Source: Eisenbergiella tayi (GTDB lineage Bacteria; Bacillota; Clostridia; Lachnospirales; Lachnospiraceae). From it: a DNA stretch of 64,000 nt. The notes beneath the pieces are model-generated. The model had not been told where the DNA came from and did not search any database. It saw nothing but the letters and a program-made list of their open reading frames with translations. Positions 27,180-34,785 of the stretch are shown one piece after another. The translations under genes and the position numbers were made by a program. Numbering within the stretch: the first letter of the stretch is position 1; every line of letters begins with the position of its first letter. Where the stretch lies: positions 1 through 64,000 of the forward strand of contig NZ_MPDJ01000008.1 of the NCBI RefSeq assembly GCF_001881565.1, read 5' to 3'.

Positions 27180-28628
27180 TTAATAAAATGCACTCATGTC
27201 TTTCTGCGAATTTGCTTCCGGCTGTCCGGAGCTTCCGCTTTGGGAGCCGGAATTTACCGCGTGTCCAAGAGTAACGGATACCGTTTTTTCCGTGTAGGCG
27301 TTATCACTGCCGATAGTCTGGATAGTGAGTTCCACGGTTTCCCCTGCCGGATAATACTGTAGAAGTTCAGTCAGCTCCTGGATCTGGGTAATGTTTTTAC
27401 CGTCAAATTTTGTAATGACGTCGCCCTTCCTGAGCCCTGCCTTCTCTGCCCCGCTGCCTTCAGTTACGCCGGCAACATAGACACCGGAAGGAATGCCATA
27501 CACACTGTTTACGGATTCTGTGACTGTGATCCCGGTAATACCGATGCTGGATTTCTGATCTTCAGTAACTTTGCTTCTGGTAGTTTCGTTCATCAGTTTT
27601 TCGATAATGTCGGAAACTCTGGAAACAGGGATGGCATAGCCCATGCCTTCCACTTCCGTGCTGGCTAATTTAGCGGAATTGATTCCGATGACTTCACCCT
27701 TCATATTAACCAGCGCACCGCCGCTGTTGCCGGGGTTGATGGCCGCATCGGTCTGGATATAGGCGGGCTGGTCTGCGGAGTCCTCCGATGTATTTGCGGT
27801 ATTCATGTTGGAGTTCAGGGTACGGTTGGTGGCGCTTACGATACCCGTGGTAACGGACTGGCCATAACCCAGGGCATTGCCGATGGCGACAACCTGTTCG
27901 CCGACCTTAAGGGAATCGGAATCGCCGATGGAAGCAACGGCTATCTGTGACATGGTATCCGCAGATATGCTTTCCAGAGGAACTGCGATTACGGCAAGAT
28001 CGTTGTCCGGATCCGTACCCTTTGTATTCGCTTCATATACCTGGTTGTCATTGAAAGCGACGGAGAGTGTATCGGCGTCTGCAATCACATGATAATTGGT
28101 GACAATCAGGAGTTCCGTATCATTTTTCCCAATGATAATACCGGAACCGCGGCTTTCTGTTTCCTGGGGAATGGTTTCTCCGCTGTAGCCGTAACCGAAC
28201 AGGCTGAAATAATTCTGTACCTCCTGTACCGATTTATTTGTAATGGATACAATGGAGGGCATTACGGCTTGTGCAATGTCGGAAACATCCAGGCTGCCCT
28301 TTCCGTCGGCTGTACTCGGAAGAGAGGCAGTCTGCAGAAGGCTGGCTGTATTGTTTCCCGCAGAAGCCGCTGCGGATTCAGCTGCCGGTGTTTGGTAGCC
28401 GGTTAAATAATTGACTGCCTGGAAGGAACCTGCGGCTACACCGCCGAAAAGGATGGCGCTTAAGGTGATGGCTCCGGCTTTTTTCAGGATCCGCGCCTTC
28501 TTTCCCGTATGTCCGGGATTCGGAGAGGCGGACGGTTTATGAGGCTCTGCAGGCCCGTTCTCCGGCATGCCGTTGTAATTATACATCTGGTTTCTGTTTT
28601 CGTAGTGTTCATTCTGATATTCAAACAT
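27180..28628 (-). CDS. htrA: HtrA/DegP-type membrane serine protease
   Basis: 482 aa. A cytoplasmic Pro/Asn-rich N-terminus, then a membrane anchor (about residues 45-70, AGAITLSAILFGGVAAG), a trypsin-like domain and one PDZ domain. The triad is visible: His in IVTNYHVI (about 180), Asp in DPDNDLAV and Ser in NPGNSGGAL (about 302). Expected role: degradation of misfolded secreted proteins at the outer face of the membrane. The minus-strand promoter carries a run of 11-bp repeats typical of an OmpR/PhoB-type regulator. It has its own transcription unit. Confidence 0.93.
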   Translation of the reverse strand: MFEYQNEHYENRNQMYNYNGMPENGPAEPHKPSASPNPGHTGKKARILKKAGAITLSAILFGGVAAGSFQAVNYLTGYQTPAAESAAASAGNNTASLLQTASLPSTADGKGSLDVSDIAQAVMPSIVSITNKSVQEVQNYFSLFGYGYSGETIPQETESRGSGIIIGKNDTELLIVTNYHVIADADTLSVAFNDNQVYEANTKGTDPDNDLAVIAVPLESISADTMSQIAVASIGDSDSLKVGEQVVAIGNALGYGQSVTTGIVSATNRTLNSNMNTANTSEDSADQPAYIQTDAAINPGNSGGALVNMKGEVIGINSAKLASTEVEGMGYAIPVSRVSDIIEKLMNETTRSKVTEDQKSSIGITGITVTESVNSVYGIPSGVYVAGVTEGSGAEKAGLRKGDVITKFDGKNITQIQELTELLQYYPAGETVELTIQTIGSDNAYTEKTVSVTLGHAVNSGSQSGSSGQPEANSQKDMSAFY

Positions 28629-28681
28629 AATGGTCAGCTCCTTTTTATGCTAAACTTTGTTTTCCTTGTTTCGATAGTTGT

Positions 28682-28735
28682 AGTATAAAAAGGAATTGTG
28701 ATGGAATTATTATAAAATTGTGATGAAATTGCGAA
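28682..28735 (-). promoter_or_regulatory. htrA promoter with tandem 11-bp repeats
   Basis: Reading the plus strand, GGAATTGTGAT (28692-28702), GGAATTATTAT (28703-28713), AAAATTGTGAT (28714-28724) and GAAATTGCGAA (28725-28735) are contiguous 11-mers. They lie just upstream of a minus-strand -10 (TATACT, 28682-28687) and take the place of a -35. This is the layout of PhoB/OmpR-type activator boxes. Confidence 0.65.
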
Positions 28736-28775
28736 AAAAGCAGGGAAAAAGTGTGTTTTCCTGCTTTTTTCTTTA
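28736..28775 (-). terminator. Terminator after the deacetylase gene
   Basis: AAAAGCAGGGAAAA pairs with TTTTCCTGCTTTT; a T-run follows on both strands, so it can act in both directions. It separates the deacetylase from htrA. Confidence 0.75.
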
Positions 28776-28802
28776 ATACGGAATCATATCCGGTTCCGTA
28801 TT

Positions 28803-29621
28803 TCAGTTGTTTTCCACTCCGGGCAGCTGTGTAAGGGAACGGAAGCTGTACCCCATTTCCTCCCATTTTGTGAGAAGTTCATCCAGGATTTCCCCGTTGG
28901 TTTTCGAAGTATTATGTAACAGGACGATAGCGCCGGGGTGAACCCTTTTCAGCAGCTTATTGAAGGCTTCTTCATGGGTGGGCTGATTATCCTGCTCCCA
29001 GTCCACATACGCGAGGCTCCAGAAAAAGGTTTTGTATCCCAAATCACTGGCGATCTGCAGGTTGTTTGCACTGTATTTCCCCTGAGGCGGCCGGTAAAAT
29101 TTCTGCATGGGCTGGCCGAAGGTCTGCTCATAAAGCGTTTCCAATTCTCCCAGTTCTTTTGTAAAGGCCTCTTTATCCATCTGAGACATATCCGGGTGAT
29201 GGTAGCTGTGGTTTCCCACGATATGCCCTTCGTCCAACATCCTTTTCACCAGATCGGGGCTGGTTTCCAGATAATTTCCAACAATAAAAAAGGTTGCCTT
29301 AACATTGTGCTTTTTCAGGGCATCCAGAATGGCGGGCGTGTTTCCGTTTTCAAACCCGCAGTCAAACGTGAGGTAAAGTACCTTTTCCTGTGTGTTTTCC
29401 GCATAAAAAGCGTTATATTTCGCCAGCTCTTCAAAGGAGGCATTGGCAACGGGAGGCTTGCCGTCTTCCCGGAAGCTCAGGCCCCAGTTGCCTTCGGCAG
29501 GGAGGACTGACGATGAAATGACGGCATCCACGGCCTGCGCCAGAAAGCGGCCGGCTAAAAATGCCAGAATGAACAGGAAGAGGATTCCGGTGATACCTTT
29601 GATTATTTCTCGATTTTTCAT
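28803..29621 (-). CDS. Polysaccharide deacetylase, PdaA-like
   Basis: 272 aa. An N-terminal membrane anchor (FLFILAFLAGRFLAQ) precedes a NodB-fold domain. Metal-binding residues are visible in LTFDCGFENGN (Asp) and NHSYHH (His-x3-His), with the later FYRPPQGKYS and LLHNTS. The FDCGFENG-type motif is characteristic of the PdaA/N-acetylmuramic acid deacetylase branch, which makes muramic delta-lactam in spore cortex, but the assignment to that substrate is inference. It lies just downstream of the lacI-type gene. Confidence 0.88.
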   Translation of the reverse strand: MKNREIIKGITGILFLFILAFLAGRFLAQAVDAVISSSVLPAEGNWGLSFREDGKPPVANASFEELAKYNAFYAENTQEKVLYLTFDCGFENGNTPAILDALKKHNVKATFFIVGNYLETSPDLVKRMLDEGHIVGNHSYHHPDMSQMDKEAFTKELGELETLYEQTFGQPMQKFYRPPQGKYSANNLQIASDLGYKTFFWSLAYVDWEQDNQPTHEEAFNKLLKRVHPGAIVLLHNTSKTNGEILDELLTKWEEMGYSFRSLTQLPGVENN

Positions 29622-29728
29622 ATGGGATTTCCGGTTTTCTTACAGGATATGTGCCGGAAAGCGGTTTTATGTCTGTGGTATATAAGAGACGATAACAGAG
29701 AAGCAGCAGCGCGAGAAAAAAGTTCCGC

Positions 29729-30733
29729 CTACCGTATTGTAGTTCCTCCATATTCATATTTTACGGGAAGAAGTGTCAGGCTGGGAAGCGCGGACCGATC
29801 TTCCTCAAGTAAAATTTCCACGCATTTTTCCGCAAGCTGCCTGACGGGCTGGCATATGGAAGAAACAAACAGTTCGTCATCTTCATTCCCAAATTTATGT
29901 ATGCCGTCAAACCCAATTATCTGGACATCTTCAGGAACGCGGTAGCCCTCCTGGCGAAGAAGCTTGGCAAACATGTACCCATGATAATCCGTATGAGCAA
30001 AAACACCATCAAAAGTCAGGGTATTGTCGGCTTTTTTATGTTTATACAGAAAGTCTTTCATTTGGACAGACAAGTCCTCATTGTCAAGCATATCAAGGTA
30101 ATCCGGTTCAAGTCCGTGTTTGCTGCAGGCATAAAGATAACCATCTTTTCTTTTATCGGATTCGCCCGGAAAAACAGAATGAAAGCGTACGTAGACAGGA
30201 TGACGGCAGCCGAATTCCAACAGCTTTTCAATGGCAAGACATGCGCCTGCATAATTGTCAGAGGCAACTCTCGGAATTACGTGATTTTCAAAGAAACGGT
30301 CGAAAACAACAATGGGAAGATCCTTTCCGATATATTTTCCTATATCGGAATAAGTAAGCGCTATAACGCCGTCGACCTTATTCTGTGTAGCCATGCTGAG
30401 ACAGGAAACCTCTTTTTCCGGTATTCCGTCTGCACAGCAGAGCAGCAGTTTAAGCCCTCTCTTGTAAAGCGCGCCTTCTATATGATCGGTAAAGGCAGCA
30501 AAAAAAGGGTTGGTGGTATTGGGAATGATAAGCGCGATGAGATTGCTTTTCTGGGTCTTTAACCCGCGGGCATATGTGTTTACTTCATAATCCAATGCTT
30601 TGATTGCCGCCTCTACTTTTTCTTTATATGCATCGCCTACAGGAAGGCCGTTAATGACTTTTGAGACAGTGCCAAGAGCAACACCGGCTTCCCTCGCAAC
30701 ATCCTTCATGGTAGGAGCATTTTTTTTGTTCAT
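29729..30733 (-). CDS. LacI-family repressor of locus 3
   Basis: 334 aa. The N-terminal HTH and hinge (TMKDVAREAGVALGTVSKVINGL) are classical LacI/GalR, followed by a periplasmic-binding-like sensor (LIALIIPNTTNPFF, VDGVIALT). ATG 30733 has AAAGGA upstream; the open frame extends further but without a start site of quality. It is divergent from the importer operon. Two operator-like palindromes lie between them, one over its own promoter, so it probably controls itself and the operon. Confidence 0.92.
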   Translation of the reverse strand: MNKKNAPTMKDVAREAGVALGTVSKVINGLPVGDAYKEKVEAAIKALDYEVNTYARGLKTQKSNLIALIIPNTTNPFFAAFTDHIEGALYKRGLKLLLCCADGIPEKEVSCLSMATQNKVDGVIALTYSDIGKYIGKDLPIVVFDRFFENHVIPRVASDNYAGACLAIEKLLEFGCRHPVYVRFHSVFPGESDKRKDGYLYACSKHGLEPDYLDMLDNEDLSVQMKDFLYKHKKADNTLTFDGVFAHTDYHGYMFAKLLRQEGYRVPEDVQIIGFDGIHKFGNEDDELFVSSICQPVRQLAEKCVEILLEEDRSALPSLTLLPVKYEYGGTTIR

Positions 30734-30852
30734 ATTTTGTATGTTCCTTTCAAAATAACAATATTTGCAGAGCTGTAAAGAAAAAGATATTACTTTTAAT
30801 ATTAACATTTGCAGATGAATATAGAAATAGTAATTTCACCATTCAGAATCCT

Positions 30853-30880
30853 ATTATAATACAATTAGTGAAACGTTACA
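30853..30880 (-). promoter_or_regulatory. lacI-type promoter with operator 2
   Basis: A minus-strand -10 (TATAAT, 30853-30858) and the LacI-type site TGAAACGTTACA (30869-30880), which overlaps the -35 region. Confidence 0.6.
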
Positions 30881-30967
30881 ATCTGAAATAATGACTGAAA
30901 TCGGATATAATAGTTTGTATAAATTCAATAAAATATACTGATTGCACAAAAATATCACTTTTTACGC

Positions 30968-30996
30968 TTGACAGATGGGTCCCTTAACAGTAATAT
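30968..30996 (+). promoter_or_regulatory. Locus 3 promoter
   Basis: TTGACA (30968-30973), a 17-bp spacer and TAATAT (30991-30996): near-consensus sigma-A promoter. Confidence 0.85.
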
Positions 30997-31010
30997 AAAG
31001 GCATGAATCA

Positions 31011-31022
31011 TGAAACGTTTCA
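31011..31022. promoter_or_regulatory. LacI operator 1, TGAAACGTTTCA
   Basis: A perfect 12-bp palindrome with the LacI/GalR-type core. It sits just downstream of the -10, near the transcription start, where a bound repressor would block transcription. Confidence 0.8.
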
Positions 31023-31048
31023 CAATGGAAATATGAGGAGGATGGAGG

Positions 31049-31996
31049 ATGAAGAAATCAAAGCAGAATGCTGTGACACTGCCGCCGCGAAAATCTATAG
31101 GAAAGCAGATGCTGAAGCATTGGGAATTTTATGTGCTGCTGCTGCCGGGAATTGTATTAACAATTATTTTTAAGTATGTTCCTATTTACGGAGTGCAGAT
31201 TGCATTCAGGGACTATAATGCGGTGGATGGCTTTTGGGGCAGCGCCTGGGTGGGACTGAAATGGTTTGAGCGCTTTTTCAACAGCTATAACAGTGTACGT
31301 ATGATACGGAATACGGTACTGCTAAGCCTCTACAGCATATTGTGGACATTTCCCATACCGATAATATTAGCATTATTGATAAATCAGGTAAAAGGGAAAA
31401 AGTTTCAAAGGGTAACACAGACTGTAATATATGCGCCTCATTTTATTTCCATAATGATTTTATGCGGTATGCTCCGGATTTTTCTTTCACCCTACGGCGG
31501 TCTGATAAATGTTATTGCACAGGCGCTGGGAGCGCCGGAAGCGGTGAATTACATAGATTCGGCATCTGCATTCCGGACAATATATATCTCTTCCAGTATC
31601 TGGCAGGATGCGGGATGGGGAACGATTATTTACCTGGCTACCCTGTCCAGTGTGGATGCATCGCTCCATGAAGCCGCCAAAGTGGACGGGGCAAGCACCT
31701 GGCAGAGGATTCTCCATATCGATATTCCGGAACTGGTTCCCATCATAGTTATACAGCTAATTATGCAGTTCGGAAATCTGATGAATGTGGGATTTGAAAA
31801 GGCATTTTTGCTTCAGACGAACCTTAATAAGGAGACCTCTGAAATCATTGCCACTTATGTATATGAGCAGGGTATGTTAAAGGCAATGTACAGCTTTTCC
31901 ACGGCTGTGGGGCTGTTTAATACAGCGGTAAATATTATTTTGCTGATTGCTGTTAATAAAATATGCAAAAAGCTGTCTGACGTAAGCTTTATATGA
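31049..31996 (+). CDS. Sugar ABC permease, LplB type, locus 3
   Basis: 315 aa, six predicted helices and EAA loop HEAAKVDGASTWQRILHIDIP. It is the first gene of the LacI-regulated operon, unlike locus 1 and 2 where the binding protein comes first. GAGGAGGATGGAGG precedes ATG 31049. Confidence 0.92.
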   Translation: MKKSKQNAVTLPPRKSIGKQMLKHWEFYVLLLPGIVLTIIFKYVPIYGVQIAFRDYNAVDGFWGSAWVGLKWFERFFNSYNSVRMIRNTVLLSLYSILWTFPIPIILALLINQVKGKKFQRVTQTVIYAPHFISIMILCGMLRIFLSPYGGLINVIAQALGAPEAVNYIDSASAFRTIYISSSIWQDAGWGTIIYLATLSSVDASLHEAAKVDGASTWQRILHIDIPELVPIIVIQLIMQFGNLMNVGFEKAFLLQTNLNKETSEIIATYVYEQGMLKAMYSFSTAVGLFNTAVNIILLIAVNKICKKLSDVSFI

Positions 31997-32012
31997 GGAA
32001 GGAGAATAGGAG

Positions 32013-32909
32013 ATGAACAGGAAAAAATTCAGATTTACATCGGACAAGCTGTTCGATTTGTTTAACTATGCGTTCCTTCTTATCCTTGTGCTTATCATTG
32101 CATACCCTCTTTATTATGTATTGATTGCTTCTTTTTCGGATCCATATGAGGTTTATGCGGGAAAAACATTTTTGCTTCCTTCCAAGATTACGTTTGAGGG
32201 TTACGCCAGAGTGTTCAAGGAAAAATCAATTGCGACAGGCTATATCAACAGTATCTATTATACGATTCTGGGAACTGTAGTTTCCGTAGCGCTTATCATT
32301 ACCACCGGTTATTGTGTTTCGAAGAAAACGCTGCCCTTTCGAAGAAGTATTATGCTCTTTTATGTATTTACCATGTACTTTAACGGAGGCTTGATTCCCA
32401 CCTATCTGGTGGTTGCCAAAATGGGGCTGCTTAACAGTGTATGGTCGCTGATTCTTCCCGGAGGGGTGGCGGTATTCAATGTGATTGTGGCGAGAACATT
32501 TTTTGAGAGCAGTATTCCCGAAGAGCTTTACGAAGCGGCTGCTATTGACGGAAGCAGCAATATGAGAACCTTTTTCAAAATTGCCCTGCCGCTTTCCAAA
32601 CCCATTCTTGCAGTAATGGTTATTTTTACAATGGTAGCTTACTGGAATGACTGGTTTACAGCCTTGATTTATATGAGTGAAAAATCCAAATATCCATTAC
32701 AGCTGGCATTGCGCCAGGTTTTAATTCAAAGCCAGGCAACAGCGACAATGATAGGGAATATGGACGGCGGCTATGCGGAAGCGAATAAGATAACAGAATT
32801 GATAAAATTTGCATCTATCGTAGTGGGATCCGTACCGATGCTGATAGCCTACCCTTTTGTACAGAAATATTTTGAAAAAGGTTTTATGGCCGGTGCAGTG
32901 AAGGGCTAA
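32013..32909 (+). CDS. Sugar ABC permease, YtcP type, locus 3
   Basis: 298 aa, six predicted helices, EAA loop YEAAAIDGSSNMRTFFKIALP and the ending FEKGFMAGAVKG. It follows the partner permease by 16 nt. Confidence 0.92.
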   Translation: MNRKKFRFTSDKLFDLFNYAFLLILVLIIAYPLYYVLIASFSDPYEVYAGKTFLLPSKITFEGYARVFKEKSIATGYINSIYYTILGTVVSVALIITTGYCVSKKTLPFRRSIMLFYVFTMYFNGGLIPTYLVVAKMGLLNSVWSLILPGGVAVFNVIVARTFFESSIPEELYEAAAIDGSSNMRTFFKIALPLSKPILAVMVIFTMVAYWNDWFTALIYMSEKSKYPLQLALRQVLIQSQATATMIGNMDGGYAEANKITELIKFASIVVGSVPMLIAYPFVQKYFEKGFMAGAVKG

Positions 32910-33000
32910 TCAAAAGCTGCCGGTATGAAAAACCTCCCTGGACTGCAAATAAGTGCAGATATGTAAAGGGAGTACATATTAACGAATGGAGGATATAAGT

Positions 33001-34638
33001 ATGAAAAGGAATCTGAAAAAACTGATGGCGGCAGGAATGACTGCATTACTGGTGCTGTCCACGGCGGCCTGCGGCAGTAAAGGAGGCGGGGAAACGGCAC
33101 AGGCAGACACTTCCCAGACAAATTTCAAAATATTTGCGGGCGTCAGCGCGCTGTCTCCTGATAACAGCGAAAAACCGCTGGTTAAGCAGATGAATGAAGC
33201 GATGGGAGTGACGGTTGAGTGGAACTGTGTATCCGGGGATACCTTAACGGAAAAGAAAAATCTTCTGCTGAATGCAGGAAATGATCTGCCGGATGCCCTG
33301 ATGTCGGCGGCTATGACCGACAGCGAGCTTATTACTTACGGCGGCAACGGGATGCTTATTGCGCTGGAAGACTATATTAATGAAGAGACTATGCCGAATC
33401 TGATGAAAATTGTGGAGAAGCGTCCGGAACTGCTTGCCACATGTACCATGCCGGATGGTCATATTTATGGACTTCCCACAATTTCAGAAATGGGATTTGA
33501 ACATACGGATGGAAATACCTACTATATTGGAGCTATCCCTCAGTTTACAGCGATAAACACGGACTGGCTGGAAGCTGTAAATATGGAAATGCCCTCTACG
33601 GTAGATGAACTTCATGACATACTGAAAGCATTTAAGGAAAATGATGTAAATGGCAATGGGGATCCGACCGATGAAATCCCGCTCTCCTTTATTTTCCCTG
33701 AGAAAAATGGTTCCTGGTGTGCAGGTATCGGAACACTGCTTGCTCCTTTTGGATGTACGGATTATCAGCTTGACCATAGGGCGATAAAGGATGGAAAAGT
33801 ATATTATCAGGCATCCTCTGAGGAATATAAAAATGCGATCGCCTATTATCACACATGGTTTGAAGAGGGGCTGATTGATATCGAAGTATTTTCACAGGAT
33901 TCCAGTCAGTATATTGCAAAAGGAAATGGAGAGGATCCTCGTCTCGGAGTATTTGTATGGTGGGAAATCCCTGAGGTTGTGGGTGCACAGCGCGCAGAAA
34001 GCTATGAATATCTGCCTATACTGGACGGACCGGACGGCACACACCGAGTGAAGCTGAACGAAATGGGAACTACAGGGCGCGATAAGTTTTCCGTGACGAA
34101 GGCTTGTAAGAATCCGGAACTGCTTCTTAAATGGGTGGATCAGATGTACGATCCAATCATCAGTATGCAGGCTATCTATGGACCGATCGGCACCTACTGG
34201 GCGGAAGAACCGGATGAAAACGGCTGTTATTCCATGAGAGAGCTTAAGGATGGTGAGACGGCAGGGGAACTGAAATCCAAATCGGAACTGCAGGGGCCTA
34301 CAGAACAGCTGGCTGAAGATTACGGCACCTATTATTATCTGGAGGACCGTGCTCAGGAGAGGCTGGATGATTTAAAGAATTTCTGGTTTAACTATGTAGA
34401 TAGTACAGAGTATTATCCTACCGTAACCTTTACGGCAGAAGAAATTGAAGTAATAAATGACAAACTCAGCGATATTAAAGCACTGACGGAGGAAAAAACC
34501 GCACATTGGCTGAGAGACGGAGGTATTGAGGAAGAATGGGATCAGTACCTGAGTGATTTGGAAAACATGGGATTAAATGATGTCATCAGCTCATGGCAGG
34601 CGGCCTATGACCGTTATCAGGAAGCGCTTGGCAAGTAA
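33001..34638 (+). CDS. Sugar ABC importer lipoprotein, locus 3
   Basis: 545 aa. Lipobox near STAACGS (Cys about residue 23), then a Gly/Gln/Asp linker. LplA/YtcQ-type binding protein with NDLPDALM and a DVNGNGDPTDE loop. ATG 33001 follows AATGGAGGATATAAGT. It feeds the two permeases before it. The downstream GH32-type enzymes suggest that the ligand is a fructan-like oligosaccharide. Confidence 0.9.
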   Translation: MKRNLKKLMAAGMTALLVLSTAACGSKGGGETAQADTSQTNFKIFAGVSALSPDNSEKPLVKQMNEAMGVTVEWNCVSGDTLTEKKNLLLNAGNDLPDALMSAAMTDSELITYGGNGMLIALEDYINEETMPNLMKIVEKRPELLATCTMPDGHIYGLPTISEMGFEHTDGNTYYIGAIPQFTAINTDWLEAVNMEMPSTVDELHDILKAFKENDVNGNGDPTDEIPLSFIFPEKNGSWCAGIGTLLAPFGCTDYQLDHRAIKDGKVYYQASSEEYKNAIAYYHTWFEEGLIDIEVFSQDSSQYIAKGNGEDPRLGVFVWWEIPEVVGAQRAESYEYLPILDGPDGTHRVKLNEMGTTGRDKFSVTKACKNPELLLKWVDQMYDPIISMQAIYGPIGTYWAEEPDENGCYSMRELKDGETAGELKSKSELQGPTEQLAEDYGTYYYLEDRAQERLDDLKNFWFNYVDSTEYYPTVTFTAEEIEVINDKLSDIKALTEEKTAHWLRDGGIEEEWDQYLSDLENMGLNDVISSWQAAYDRYQEALGK

Positions 34639-34690
34639 TACCCGCAGTGAATGATAGATAAATACGGCTGCTTTGCATGCGGCAGATTAA

Positions 34691-34719
34691 CAGGGCAGGC
34701 AGATTTTCTGCCTGCCCTG
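34691..34719 (+). other. Perfect 13-bp hairpin without T-run
   Basis: CAGGGCAGGCAGA pairs with TCTGCCTGCCCTG around TTT. No T-tract follows, so termination would be inefficient. It sits between the importer genes and the metabolic genes of locus 3 and may set their expression ratio. Confidence 0.55.
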
Positions 34720-34785
34720 CTGATATCAGGGAACAGCGGATGAAAGAATATCCGGGTTATGTCTATTTACGTAGGGGGCTGAAAC

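Noticed and set aside
31011..31022. CcpA cre reading of TGAAACGTTTCA
   Set aside because: It lacks the central CG spacing pattern TGWAARCGYTWNCW in full and stands next to a divergent LacI gene, so a dedicated operator is more likely.
34691..34719. Rho-independent terminator in locus 3
   Set aside because: The stem is perfect but no T-tract follows, and the downstream genes have no visible promoter, so full termination is unlikely.
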